A DNA stretch of 13,481 nucleotides from Sulfurovum sp. (lineage in GTDB: Bacteria > Campylobacterota > Campylobacteria > Campylobacterales > Sulfurovaceae), in the NCBI GenBank assembly GCA_020726085.1, contig DYTG01000029.1:1-13481 (forward strand), read 5' to 3'. Positions 1 through 6,950 of the stretch are shown piece by piece (the stretch's first letter is position 1; each line of letters starts with the position of its first letter). A program made the translations under genes and the position numbers. The notes below the pieces were generated by a model. That model saw nothing but the letters and a program-made list of their open reading frames with translations, did no database searches and was not told the DNA's origin.

Positions 1-636
1 GAAGAGATGCTCTATTCGTTTTTGTTTTTTAGTGGGTATCTCAAATACACCTCCAAAAGATGGGAGCTGGGGGAGCATATTTGCCAACTCTCTATTGTCA
101 ATGAGGAGTGTCGTTATATCTTTAGAAAAATCATTGCCCATTGGATAAGTGAGAAGTTTGCAAACCCTAGACTTAGAATCCTTCTGAAATCTTTAACCCA
201 AGGAGATTTGGAGCTTTTTGAAGAGATTTTTAGTGAGTTTGTCCGTGATACCCTCTCCTTTTACGATACCGCCAAAACTATTGAGAGTGTCTATCACGCC
301 TTTTTCTTAGGGTTACTTGTCAATCTCAACGATTATGAGGTGATTTCCAATAAAGAAGCAGGTTATGGACGGGTTGATATTATGCTTTTGCACAAACACG
401 ATAAATCAAAACTGGCTTTGGTTATAGAGCTTAAAAAGATTGGCATGAATGAAACTCAAGAAAAAGCTTTAGAGAGTGCTATAGAGCAGATAGAGCAAAA
501 AGCTTATGTTTGGGAGGTACACAAAAGAGGCTACAACAACACTTTAGCCTTTGGTGTAGTGTTTGATGGTAAGAGGGTATGGGTTAAACCTGCTCTCTTA
601 GATCAACCGTCCAAAAGAAATCAATCCATCCCTTAG
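1..636 (+). CDS. PD-(D/E)XK nuclease / AAA-ATPase-like protein (DUF1703-type), C-terminal part
   Basis: The frame is open from the first base of the window, so this is the 3' part of a longer gene; the ATG at 7 is internal and not a credible start. The N-terminal part resembles the region after the AAA-ATPase-like domain in this family (GYLKY, then VNEECRYIFRKII). The rest is the PDDEXK_9 nuclease-like domain: GYGRVD with Asp at 376-378, then IELKK with Glu at 427-429 and Lys at 433-435, which gives the D...ExK catalytic pattern. Family members are usually about 500 residues, so most of the ATPase domain lies upstream. Their cellular role is not firmly established, although nuclease activity is expected from the motif. 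The recognisable domain ends at VWVK (577-588). The last ~16 residues are read from DNA that is antisense to the 3' end of the convergent phosphoribosyltransferase gene. Family call is confident; function is not. Confidence 0.8.
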   Translation, partial: EEMLYSFLFFSGYLKYTSKRWELGEHICQLSIVNEECRYIFRKIIAHWISEKFANPRLRILLKSLTQGDLELFEEIFSEFVRDTLSFYDTAKTIESVYHAFFLGLLVNLNDYEVISNKEAGYGRVDIMLLHKHDKSKLALVIELKKIGMNETQEKALESAIEQIEQKAYVWEVHKRGYNNTLAFGVVFDGKRVWVKPALLDQPSKRNQSIP

Positions 637-1036
637 CCTCTCGTACCCAATAGTTAGGCTCAATTGAAGCACTGGGTTTGTAAAAAATGGATGCGACTTT
701 GAAGATTTTGGTAGGGTATAGTCTTTGGAGTCTCTTTAGTACCGCTTTGATGGTATCACCGCTATCGATAATATCATCAAGGATTAAAATACGATGCGAA
801 TCGCTTAGATCGGGCAGATTCAACACCTCAACGCTTTTGAGCTTTTGGGTATTGTCATAGCCTATCGTATTGATAGCATAGACTTTGCGAATAGCGTAAT
901 ATTCACCCAAAAGTTGTCCCATGCTTAATCCTCCTCGTGCGATAGGCAATAAAGTATCAAACTCTTCATCAATCTTGTGCGTTAAGGTTTTTAAATCTCG
1001 TCTAAACTCATGGTAGCTATAGTGATAACGTTGCAT
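584..1036 (-). CDS. Purine (xanthine/hypoxanthine-type) phosphoribosyltransferase
   Basis: A 150-residue type I phosphoribosyltransferase, expected to convert a purine base plus PRPP to the nucleoside monophosphate in the cytoplasm (salvage). The PRPP-binding signature ILILDDIIDSGDTI spans residues 83-96, with the two acidic residues followed by the DSGDT loop. PIARGG (31-36) is the conserved N-terminal PRTase loop. The C-terminal KGWIDFFW matches the Trp-containing hood region of bacterial xanthine/guanine PRTases. Length is normal for the Gpt-like group. Base specificity cannot be read from sequence with certainty. The ATG directly follows the recJ TAA (TAAATG, no gap), so it is probably translated by coupling as the last gene of dnaN-pyrG-recJ. 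Its 3' end overlaps the convergent nuclease gene by 53 nt. Confidence 0.85.
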   Translation of the reverse strand: MQRYHYSYHEFRRDLKTLTHKIDEEFDTLLPIARGGLSMGQLLGEYYAIRKVYAINTIGYDNTQKLKSVEVLNLPDLSDSHRILILDDIIDSGDTIKAVLKRLQRLYPTKIFKVASIFYKPSASIEPNYWVREAKGWIDFFWTVDLREQV

Positions 1037-2632
1037 TTAATCTCTTTGTATTATCTCATCAATCATCAATTGAAGAGAGACTTCACCTCGAAAGTGATTT
1101 TCATTGACAAAATAGCTTATGTCCAAACGCCCCCCTATCTTCATCTCTCGTTTGCATTTAAATTTAATAGCACTTAAATGGATACCATAGTGCGATACAA
1201 TCATCCTTAAATGCTCTTGATTTTTACCTATTCTATCAAAATGGACTACCTCTACATCGGAGGTTATAAATTTTGGTTTGCTGTTTTCATGCCCATAAGG
1301 CTCGTATTGACTCAATATCTTAGTCAAGCGAAAATCAATCAAATCAAAACCAATAGAGCCAACGATAGAGTCATCTACGTTATTTTGGCTATACTCCCTC
1401 TCTTGGTAGCTTTTATGCAAAGCGTTTTTAAAATTTTCAAAGTTTTCAAGCTTTAAACTTAGTCCAATAGCGGCCTTGTGTCCTCCAAATTTCTCCAAAT
1501 ACCCCTTGGATTCGCTGACTATCTCAAACAAATCGCACTCTCCGTAGCTTCGACCGCTTCCTTTGAGTTGATTGCCTTTTTGCGAAAGGATAATAGCAGG
1601 TCTTTTGAAGTGATTGACAACTCGTGCGGCCACAATGCCCACAACGCCCTCACTCCACTCCTCTCCGTAAGTAACGATAATATTTTCATTAGGATTGGCA
1701 TTTGCAATAGCTTTTTGGGCAATAGACTCTTCAATGCTTTTACGCTGGGTATTAAAAGCTATCAAAACTTCAAGTGCGCTGTGTGCTTCATAAGCATTGC
1801 GTGCAATTAAAAAATCCAATGCAAAAGAGGCATCTTCAATTCTCCCCGCGCAGTTAAGTAGTGGAGCGATTAAAAAGCCAACATCTTCACTGCTTATGCT
1901 TTCTTTTCCAAACTTCTCTTTGATAGCCCTTAGGGCAGGGTAGGTGGATTGATTGATGCGTTGTAACCCCGCTACGACCATGGCACGATTGATATGTTTG
2001 AGAGGCATGACATCGGCGATTATGGCAATGGCTACGAGTTCCAAATAGCTTTTGGTATCGACCTCAACTCCTAGTTCGATTTTAAGCGAAGCGATAAGAT
2101 ACCACGCAATTTGAGCACCGCAAATCTCTTTGTAGGGAAAAGGACAATCGCTCTGTTTTTGATCAACTATCGCATAGGCATTGGGCAAAATAGGAGGCAA
2201 GAGGTGATGGTCGGTAATGATGAGTTCAATACCCAACGTTTGACACAGTTTGGCAGCCTCTACCGCTGAGATACCGTTATCTACTGTGATAGCCAAATCA
2301 AAATCGGCAATACGAGGGATAATAGCACTGCTAAGTCCATAACCATCCCTAAAACGGTTTGGAATGATAGTGGTAAGCACAACCCCTATCTCATCAAAAA
2401 AAAGCTTCATAAGAGCCGTAGAGACTACTCCATCGACATCATAATCCCCAATCAAAACAATTTTTTGTTTCTCATCAATAGCTTGAGCGATACGTTTTGT
2501 GGCTTTTTGCATATCTTTGAGAGTATGAGGATGGGGCAAATCTTTGAGGCTCAAAAATCCCTCATCGAAACGACTTGAAAGCATCGCTTGAAGTTGCTCC
2601 AATGACTCAATTGAGGGATAGCGTGTTGTCAT
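1037..2632 (-). CDS. recJ: Single-stranded-DNA-specific exonuclease RecJ
   Basis: RecJ degrades single-stranded DNA 5'->3' in recombinational (RecF-type) and mismatch repair in the cytoplasm. The 531 residues carry the DHH phosphoesterase motifs in order: GDYDVDG (residues 62-68), TVDNG (116-120), TDHH (140-143) and ADVMPL (206-211). The DHHA1 GGH motif at 383-385 sits in FGGHKAAIGL. These acidic and His residues bind the catalytic metal ions and none is missing. The length suits the shorter Campylobacterota RecJ rather than the ~577 of E. coli. The ATG overlaps the pyrG TGA as ATGA, implying translational coupling. pyrG next to recJ is also found in Campylobacter and Helicobacter, which supports both the identification and the phylum. 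Confidence 0.96.
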   Translation of the reverse strand: MTTRYPSIESLEQLQAMLSSRFDEGFLSLKDLPHPHTLKDMQKATKRIAQAIDEKQKIVLIGDYDVDGVVSTALMKLFFDEIGVVLTTIIPNRFRDGYGLSSAIIPRIADFDLAITVDNGISAVEAAKLCQTLGIELIITDHHLLPPILPNAYAIVDQKQSDCPFPYKEICGAQIAWYLIASLKIELGVEVDTKSYLELVAIAIIADVMPLKHINRAMVVAGLQRINQSTYPALRAIKEKFGKESISSEDVGFLIAPLLNCAGRIEDASFALDFLIARNAYEAHSALEVLIAFNTQRKSIEESIAQKAIANANPNENIIVTYGEEWSEGVVGIVAARVVNHFKRPAIILSQKGNQLKGSGRSYGECDLFEIVSESKGYLEKFGGHKAAIGLSLKLENFENFKNALHKSYQEREYSQNNVDDSIVGSIGFDLIDFRLTKILSQYEPYGHENSKPKFITSDVEVVHFDRIGKNQEHLRMIVSHYGIHLSAIKFKCKREMKIGGRLDISYFVNENHFRGEVSLQLMIDEIIQRD

Positions 2633-4254
2633 TCTCTATTATCAAGCGAGGCTTGAACAAAGCTAAAGATAGCGGGATTGGGTGTTTGGAGTCGTGAGGT
2701 AAACTCAGGATGAAACTGCACCCCCAAAAACCATGGATGATTGGGTATCTCAATGGCTTCAATAAGTCCTTGTGACTCTCCTGTAATGCTTAAGCCATTA
2801 TCTTCAAATCTTTGGCGATAGAGCGGATTGGCTTCGTATCGGTGGCGATGGCGTTCATAAATGACCGAGCTTTGGTAAGCTTTGTGGAGATTGCTACCTT
2901 CTTTGATTTTGCACTCATACTCTCCTAGACGCATCGTGCCACCAAGAGGAGAAGTGGTGGTGCGTACTTGTTTGGTTCCACTGCTGTCGATAAACTCATC
3001 AATAAGATAGATAACGGGTTCTTGGGTCTCTTCATTAAACTCCATTGAATTTGCTTCTTTAAGCCCTAAGACATTACGAGCAAACTCTATCATGGCAAGT
3101 TGCATACCCAGACATATTCCCAAAAAGGGTATTTTATTTTCTCTAGCATAAGCAATGCAAAGCATTTTACCCGCAACACCCCGTTCACCAAATCCACCTG
3201 CAACCAACACGCCATTAACTCCTGCAAGGAATTTGAGTACGCCTTCATCTTCTATTTTTTCGCTATCAACCCATTTGATGTTTACTTTGCAATTCAAATG
3301 AGCACCTGCGTGGATAAGTGCTTCGGTGAGTGATTTATAAGACTCTTTGAGGTCAAGATATTTACCCACAAAGGCGATGGTTACGCTATCTTTGGGGGAG
3401 ATAATGGTTTTGACCAATTGGCTCCATTTGTCCATATCAGGGCTAAGTTCGCCCAAATTGAGGCGTTTGGAGATGGGTGCGATAATATCTTGTTGCAAAA
3501 AGTTAAGCGGTACTTGATAGATACTAGGCGAATCCATCGCATCAATCACGCAATCAACATCGACATCGCAACTAAAAGCGATTTTGCGTTTGAGGTCATT
3601 GGGGATGAAATGTTCCGAACGCAATACTATCATGTGGGGTGCAATGCCTAGTCGTCGAAGTTCTTGAACGGAATGTTGGGTTGGTTTAGTTTTGAGTTCT
3701 CCTGCACTTTTGAGATAGGGTAAAAGCGTGACGTGGATATTAAAAACGCTATTGCTTCCAAACTCATGTTTCATTTGTCGAATCGTTTCCAAAAAGGGCA
3801 ACCCTTCTATATCTCCTGTTGTACCGCCTAGTTCAACAATAAGCAAATCTTTATGTTCACTTGCCAATAAAATACGCTCTTTGATTTCATCAACAATATG
3901 AGGGACAATTTGAATTGTTTTTCCTAAATATTTCCCTTTTCGCTCATTTTCGATAACGGTTTTATAGATTTGACCCGTTGTGAAGTTGCTGTGCCGTGTC
4001 AGTGAAGTATCCAAAAATCGCTCATAGTGACCCAAATCCAAATCGGTTTCGGCCCCATCTTGCGTGACATAAACTTCACCGTGTTCAAGTGGTGACATTG
4101 TTCCTGGATCGACATTGATATAGGGATCAAGCTTTAATACACCAATACGCATACCTGCATGTTTAAGCAGTGTCCCTATACTTGCAGCTGTAACTCCTTT
4201 GCCCAGTGAACTCAGTACCCCACCTGTGATAAATATGTATTTTTTATTCTCCAA
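2629..4254 (-). CDS. pyrG: CTP synthase (glutamine hydrolysing)
   Basis: PyrG aminates UTP to CTP using ATP and glutamine-derived ammonia, the last step of de novo pyrimidine nucleotide synthesis. The N-terminal synthetase domain starts KYIFITGGVLSSLGKG (residues 5-20, P-loop) and includes the UTP/Mg site region LDPYINVDPGTMSPLEHGEV (42-61). The C-terminal class I glutamine amidotransferase domain has the nucleophile Cys381 in GICLGMQ and the triad partners His515 and Glu517 in HPEF. At 541 residues it is full length. The start is TTG (4252-4254), which gives the family-typical N-terminus a few residues before the P-loop and has AAAGG 7 nt upstream. A nearby ATG (4257-4259) is out of frame. 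It follows the dnaN stop by 10 nt and overlaps recJ by 4 nt. Confidence 0.97.
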   Translation of the reverse strand: MENKKYIFITGGVLSSLGKGVTAASIGTLLKHAGMRIGVLKLDPYINVDPGTMSPLEHGEVYVTQDGAETDLDLGHYERFLDTSLTRHSNFTTGQIYKTVIENERKGKYLGKTIQIVPHIVDEIKERILLASEHKDLLIVELGGTTGDIEGLPFLETIRQMKHEFGSNSVFNIHVTLLPYLKSAGELKTKPTQHSVQELRRLGIAPHMIVLRSEHFIPNDLKRKIAFSCDVDVDCVIDAMDSPSIYQVPLNFLQQDIIAPISKRLNLGELSPDMDKWSQLVKTIISPKDSVTIAFVGKYLDLKESYKSLTEALIHAGAHLNCKVNIKWVDSEKIEDEGVLKFLAGVNGVLVAGGFGERGVAGKMLCIAYARENKIPFLGICLGMQLAMIEFARNVLGLKEANSMEFNEETQEPVIYLIDEFIDSSGTKQVRTTTSPLGGTMRLGEYECKIKEGSNLHKAYQSSVIYERHRHRYEANPLYRQRFEDNGLSITGESQGLIEAIEIPNHPWFLGVQFHPEFTSRLQTPNPAIFSFVQASLDNRE

Positions 4255-4266
4255 AACATTGCCTTT
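4252..4266 (-). promoter_or_regulatory. pyrG ribosome binding site and TTG start with an out-of-frame ATG between
   Basis: On the minus strand AAAGG (4262-4266) overlaps the dnaN stop codon and lies 7 nt before TTG (4252-4254), a normal spacing. An ATG (4257-4259) in another frame sits only 2 nt after AAAGG and opens a 15-codon frame ending in TGA inside pyrG. It is too close to the Shine-Dalgarno sequence to be a good start. The TTG is chosen because it is the only one giving the conserved PyrG N-terminus. Confidence 0.75.
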
Positions 4267-5338
4267 AATTTATGATAGGCATAATTATAGTCATAAAGTT
4301 ATTATCTTTAACTGTAAAGGGCAATCTTGTTTCGTTGATACCGATAATAAAGGTAGGATTATCAATTTGTGATAAAAACTCTACGAGGTAGCGACCGTTA
4401 AAATTGAGTTCAAGTTCATAATCAATAGTAATCTCCAAAGGAAGCTCTGTTTTGGCTTCGAGATTTTGAGAGTTTTGCATTAAAGAGGTGAAGTAAATCA
4501 TATTGGGGGTTAGTCTCATGTTGATATCTTGCGATACGGTGGTGATTTTTCTAATGGCTTGGAGCATCTCTTTTTTGGGAAATTCAAAGGAGTTTTTGAT
4601 TTCTTTGGGGACGATTCGATTGTAATCGGGGAATTTTCCATTGATAAGTTTGGTATAGATGGAGTATTTATCATTTTCGATGATAAGTTCTTGGCTATCA
4701 TAATAGATAGTGATTTGATCCAAAAAGAGTTTTTCAATCTCTAGGATAGTTTTTTTGGGGATAATAAGCGAGAGTTCCGTTTGCGATGGATTATCAATTG
4801 AGGCAATAGCCAAACGTCTCGTATCGGTTCCTACTATGAAGGTTTTTTCTTTTTGGATATCTATCAAAGCCCCGTTGAGTTCGTATTTTGGGTTGTTAGT
4901 ATCAATAGCGGGAGAGATTTTTTTGAGATTTTTGATAAGGGCTAAGGAATCCATAGAGATAGTCGATTTGTTCTCTTTGGTAGGAAAGAGCGGAAAGGTG
5001 GAGCTATCAAAAGTAGGGAGTTTAAATTTGGAGCTGCCTTGTAGGATATGTAACACTTCGTTTTCTATCTCAAAGATAATCTCATTATCGTTAAGGATGC
5101 GTATAATCTCGAGCAATTTTTTGCCATTAACGGTAAAGCTACCTACTTCATGGATATCAATAGCATTGGTTTTGATTTCTATTCCAAACTCCAAATCAGT
5201 TGCTTGAGCGGTAATACCATTGGAGTGTGCATTGATTAACATATGTGAAGTAATTTGCGAAGCATCTTTTTTTTCCAAAAAGGGTGCACTGTTGATAAGT
5301 ATGGATTCGATAATGGATTTTTGAACGATAATTTTCAT
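4265..5338 (-). CDS. dnaN: DNA polymerase III beta subunit (sliding clamp)
   Basis: DnaN forms the dimeric ring that holds the replicative polymerase on DNA and docks many repair proteins. The 357 residues match the usual bacterial length and three-domain organisation (about 1-120, 121-245, 246-357). The N-terminus MKIIVQKSIIESIL, the central TDTRRLAIA segment, the FPDYNRIVP segment and the C-terminal FTVKDNNFMTIIMPI are all characteristic of beta clamps. The ATG has a strong AGGAG 6 nt upstream. dnaA lies 157 nt upstream across an origin-like spacer. Downstream, pyrG begins 10 nt after the stop, so dnaN probably heads a dnaN-pyrG-recJ-phosphoribosyltransferase transcript. gyrB, a frequent neighbour of dnaN in this phylum, is not adjacent. 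Confidence 0.97.
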   Translation of the reverse strand: MKIIVQKSIIESILINSAPFLEKKDASQITSHMLINAHSNGITAQATDLEFGIEIKTNAIDIHEVGSFTVNGKKLLEIIRILNDNEIIFEIENEVLHILQGSSKFKLPTFDSSTFPLFPTKENKSTISMDSLALIKNLKKISPAIDTNNPKYELNGALIDIQKEKTFIVGTDTRRLAIASIDNPSQTELSLIIPKKTILEIEKLFLDQITIYYDSQELIIENDKYSIYTKLINGKFPDYNRIVPKEIKNSFEFPKKEMLQAIRKITTVSQDINMRLTPNMIYFTSLMQNSQNLEAKTELPLEITIDYELELNFNGRYLVEFLSQIDNPTFIIGINETRLPFTVKDNNFMTIIMPIIN

Positions 5339-5367
5339 GAAACTCTCCTAGTATATTAGATAAAAAA

Positions 5368-5385
5368 TAGTAGCAGTAGTAGTAT
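5368..5385 (-). other. DnaA-trio-like repeat
   Basis: On the minus strand the order is TTTTTCACA box (5396-5404), a 10-nt spacer containing CGC, then ACTACTACTGCTACTA and a T-rich stretch. Read 3'->5' on the plus strand this gives TAT-GAT-GAT-GAC-GAT-GAT, matching the 3'-GAT repeat of the DnaA-trio element that loads DnaA onto a single strand in Bacillus and other bacteria. Box-to-trio orientation and the AT-rich DNA beyond it also agree. Assignment is by pattern only. Confidence 0.6.
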
Positions 5386-5395
5386 GCGATGAAAA

Positions 5396-5404
5396 TGTGA
5401 AAAA
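5396..5404 (-). promoter_or_regulatory. DnaA box (one mismatch) next to the trio
   Basis: TGTGAAAAA on the plus strand is TTTTTCACA on the minus strand, one mismatch from TTATTCACA. Its position 10 nt before the trinucleotide run makes it the likely DnaA loading box. Confidence 0.5.
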
Positions 5405-5456
5405 GTAAAGAAACTACGCATTTTTGGGCTACTACACTGATGCAATGAAAAATTTT

Positions 5457-5465
5457 TTATTCACA
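5457..5465 (+). promoter_or_regulatory. DnaA box TTATTCACA
   Basis: Exact TTATTCACA, the relaxed form of the DnaA box seen in Campylobacterota (E. coli consensus TTATCCACA). It is followed 1 nt later by a weaker TGGTTCACT. Confidence 0.7.
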
Positions 5466-5495
5466 TTGGTTCACTTTTGCGATTATATCTTTTTT

Positions 5496-6839
5496 TTAAT
5501 CAAATTTAATTTTATTTGCAGAGATTTTATTCTCTAGCTCTTCTAAAAGAAGCTTGAAGTTGTCGTCGTTTTCGACAATTTCGTTGATTTTACGCATTGA
5601 GTGGCTAATAGCGGTGTGATCTTTCATCCCAAAATATACGGCAATTTGGGGCATAGAGCTTGTGGTGAGATTTCGAGCCAAATAGATAGAGATACGTCTG
5701 GCATTGACGATATTTTTGTTGCGTTTTTTGGATTTGATGTCGGCGGGTTTGACGTTGAGTTCGGTGGCGATGAAGTTTACTATATCGTCAATGTTGAGCG
5801 ACTCTTTTTTGTCTTGGAGTTGGTCTCGTATCGCATTTTGTGTAAATTCAAGGGTGATTTCTTGATTGAGAATAGAACTCATGGCGTTGAGTTTGATAAT
5901 AGTGCCTTCAATTTCACGAATGTTTGATCCCATATTGCTGGCGATGTAATTGACTACATCATTATTGAGTACTATCCCATCAAGTTCGCACTTTTTTTGG
6001 ATAATAGCGATTTTGGTTTCAAGCCCTGGGGGTTGAATATCAGCTAAAAGCCCCCACTCAAAGCGACTTTTGAGCCTATCAACCAATCCCGCAATTTTAT
6101 TGGGAGGTCTATCGGCGGTGATAACGATTTGTTTGTTGGCGGTGTGAAGTTCGTTGAAGGTGTGAAAAAACTCCTCTTGTGTTTGTTCTTTGCGACTCAA
6201 AAATTGCACATCATCAATAAGCAACAAATCGCACTCTCTAAAGTGATCACGAAACCTATCCATGCTTTGAGAACGTAGGTGAGAGGTAAATTTGTTCATA
6301 AATTGCTCAAGGGTGGTGTAGATGACTTTTTTGCCAAGGTGAAGGTGATAGTTCCCGATAGCTTGAAGCAGATGAGTTTTGCCCAGTCCTACTCCGCCGT
6401 ATAAAAAGAGAGGATTGTATTGGCGACCTGGTTTTTGAGCTACGCTTTGAGCGGTAGTGAAGGCAAACTGGTTGGAACTTCCTACAATAAAGCTCTCAAA
6501 GGTAAAAGAGGGGTTTAGGATAGTACTTTTAGAAGAGATACGCTTGGCACTGTTGTCGGCGATTTCGCCTGATGGAGCTGATTGCGTGTGCGATTTGTTT
6601 TTTTTGACTTCGATTTTTATTTTGGGACGAATACCGCTTTGGAGTTCAAAAAGGTGCGCTATTTTGTCACTAAATTTGGTGCGAATCCATTTGGCAACGA
6701 GCAAATTGGGAGCGTAATAGTAGGAGATATTGCTACGAGAGTTGTCAATATCGTAGCTAAGTGGCTTGATGTAGCGATCATAATCGCTTAAACTAATCTC
6801 TTTTTTAAGCTCCAGTAAAATTTTTTGTCCAAGATTCAT
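5496..6839 (-). CDS. dnaA: Chromosomal replication initiator protein DnaA
   Basis: DnaA binds its boxes at oriC, assembles on single strands with ATP and opens the origin. The 447 residues show the expected domains. Domain I is at about 1-75, followed by a linker. The AAA+ domain has Walker A GGVGLGKTH (148-156), Walker B LLLIDDVQF (205-213) and the LKSRFEWGL sensor/arginine region (257-265). Domain IV has the box-recognition signature DHTAISHSM (407-415). The start ATG gives the family-typical N-terminus LGQKILLELKK; the ribosome binding site is weak (TTAGG). A perfect DnaA box lies 12 nt upstream of the start codon, so autorepression is plausible. Both flanking spacers carry DnaA boxes, and ruvC is divergent upstream. 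Confidence 0.98.
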   Translation of the reverse strand: MNLGQKILLELKKEISLSDYDRYIKPLSYDIDNSRSNISYYYAPNLLVAKWIRTKFSDKIAHLFELQSGIRPKIKIEVKKNKSHTQSAPSGEIADNSAKRISSKSTILNPSFTFESFIVGSSNQFAFTTAQSVAQKPGRQYNPLFLYGGVGLGKTHLLQAIGNYHLHLGKKVIYTTLEQFMNKFTSHLRSQSMDRFRDHFRECDLLLIDDVQFLSRKEQTQEEFFHTFNELHTANKQIVITADRPPNKIAGLVDRLKSRFEWGLLADIQPPGLETKIAIIQKKCELDGIVLNNDVVNYIASNMGSNIREIEGTIIKLNAMSSILNQEITLEFTQNAIRDQLQDKKESLNIDDIVNFIATELNVKPADIKSKKRNKNIVNARRISIYLARNLTTSSMPQIAVYFGMKDHTAISHSMRKINEIVENDDNFKLLLEELENKISANKIKFD

Positions 6840-6850
6840 AAAGTACCTAA

Positions 6851-6859
6851 TGTGAATAA
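6851..6859 (-). promoter_or_regulatory. DnaA box TTATTCACA in the dnaA leader
   Basis: TGTGAATAA on the plus strand, exactly TTATTCACA on the minus strand, located just upstream of the dnaA ribosome binding site and downstream of its probable promoter. Bound DnaA could repress its own gene. Confidence 0.7.
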
Positions 6860-6868
6860 GTTTTGGTA

Positions 6869-6874
6869 ATTTTA
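6869..6874 (-). promoter_or_regulatory. Probable dnaA -10 element
   Basis: Minus-strand GATAAAAT contains TAAAAT, one mismatch from TATAAT, about 30 nt before the dnaA ATG. No clear -35 is visible, which is usual for sigma-70 promoters of Campylobacterota. Confidence 0.4.
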
Positions 6875-6886
6875 TCTTAATTTAGC

Positions 6887-6892
6887 TAAAAT
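6887..6892 (+). promoter_or_regulatory. Probable ruvC -10 element
   Basis: GCTAAAAT on the plus strand contains TAAAAT about 55 nt before the ruvC ATG. It sits 12 nt from the oppositely oriented dnaA element, so the two promoters would be back to back. Confidence 0.35.
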
Positions 6893-6919
6893 ATGGGCAA
6901 AGGTGAGGGTTGAAAAAAA

Positions 6920-6950
6920 CTATTCACTATGTGAAAAGAGATGTGAATGA
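6920..6950. promoter_or_regulatory. Cluster of three DnaA-box-like sequences
   Basis: CTATTCACT (6920-6928, plus), CTTTTCACA (6930-6938, minus) and TCATTCACA (6942-6950, minus) follow each other at 10- and 12-nt offsets, close to one helical turn each. The first two differ by two bases and the third by one base from TTATTCACA. The third overlaps the ruvC start codon. Confidence 0.5.

Larger units (their letters stand above)
5339..5495. other. dnaA-dnaN spacer, probable unwinding part of the replication origin (oriC2-like)
   Basis: A 157-nt spacer that is unusually long beside the otherwise packed genes. It contains a DnaA box of the Campylobacterota type (TTATTCACA, 5457-5465), a one-mismatch box in the other orientation (5396-5404), a weaker TGGTTCACT (5467-5475) and a trinucleotide run (5368-5385) followed by AT-rich DNA up to the dnaN ribosome binding site. 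A second AT-rich run extends into the 3' end of dnaA (about 5480-5518). Bipartite origins flanking dnaA are known in Helicobacter and relatives. I infer that duplex opening occurs here; no promoter for dnaN was convincing. Confidence 0.7.
6840..6946. other. dnaA-ruvC divergent spacer with DnaA boxes (oriC1-like)
   Basis: This 107-nt spacer holds a perfect box in minus orientation (6851-6859) and a right-hand cluster of three box-like sequences (6920-6950, the last running into ruvC). It also has two outward-facing TAAAAT -10-like elements. It fits the upstream half of a bipartite origin and at the same time controls dnaA and ruvC transcription. It is less AT-rich near the cluster, so opening is more likely in the dnaA-dnaN spacer. 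Confidence 0.65.

Noticed and set aside
1478..1810. 110-codon plus-strand open frame within recJ
   Set aside because: Antisense shadow of an unambiguous recJ; no independent support.
4755..5207. 150-codon open frame on the plus strand
   Set aside because: It lies entirely antisense to dnaN, has no recognisable motif and reads as a shadow of the clamp gene's codon pattern.
5368..5438. TAGTAG / CTACTA arms as a hairpin terminator after dnaA
   Set aside because: The arms are separated by about 45 nt and short. The trinucleotide run is better explained as a DnaA-trio-like element.
5601..5927. 108-codon open frame on the plus strand
   Set aside because: Antisense to dnaA with no ribosome binding site or family resemblance; dnaA is certain.
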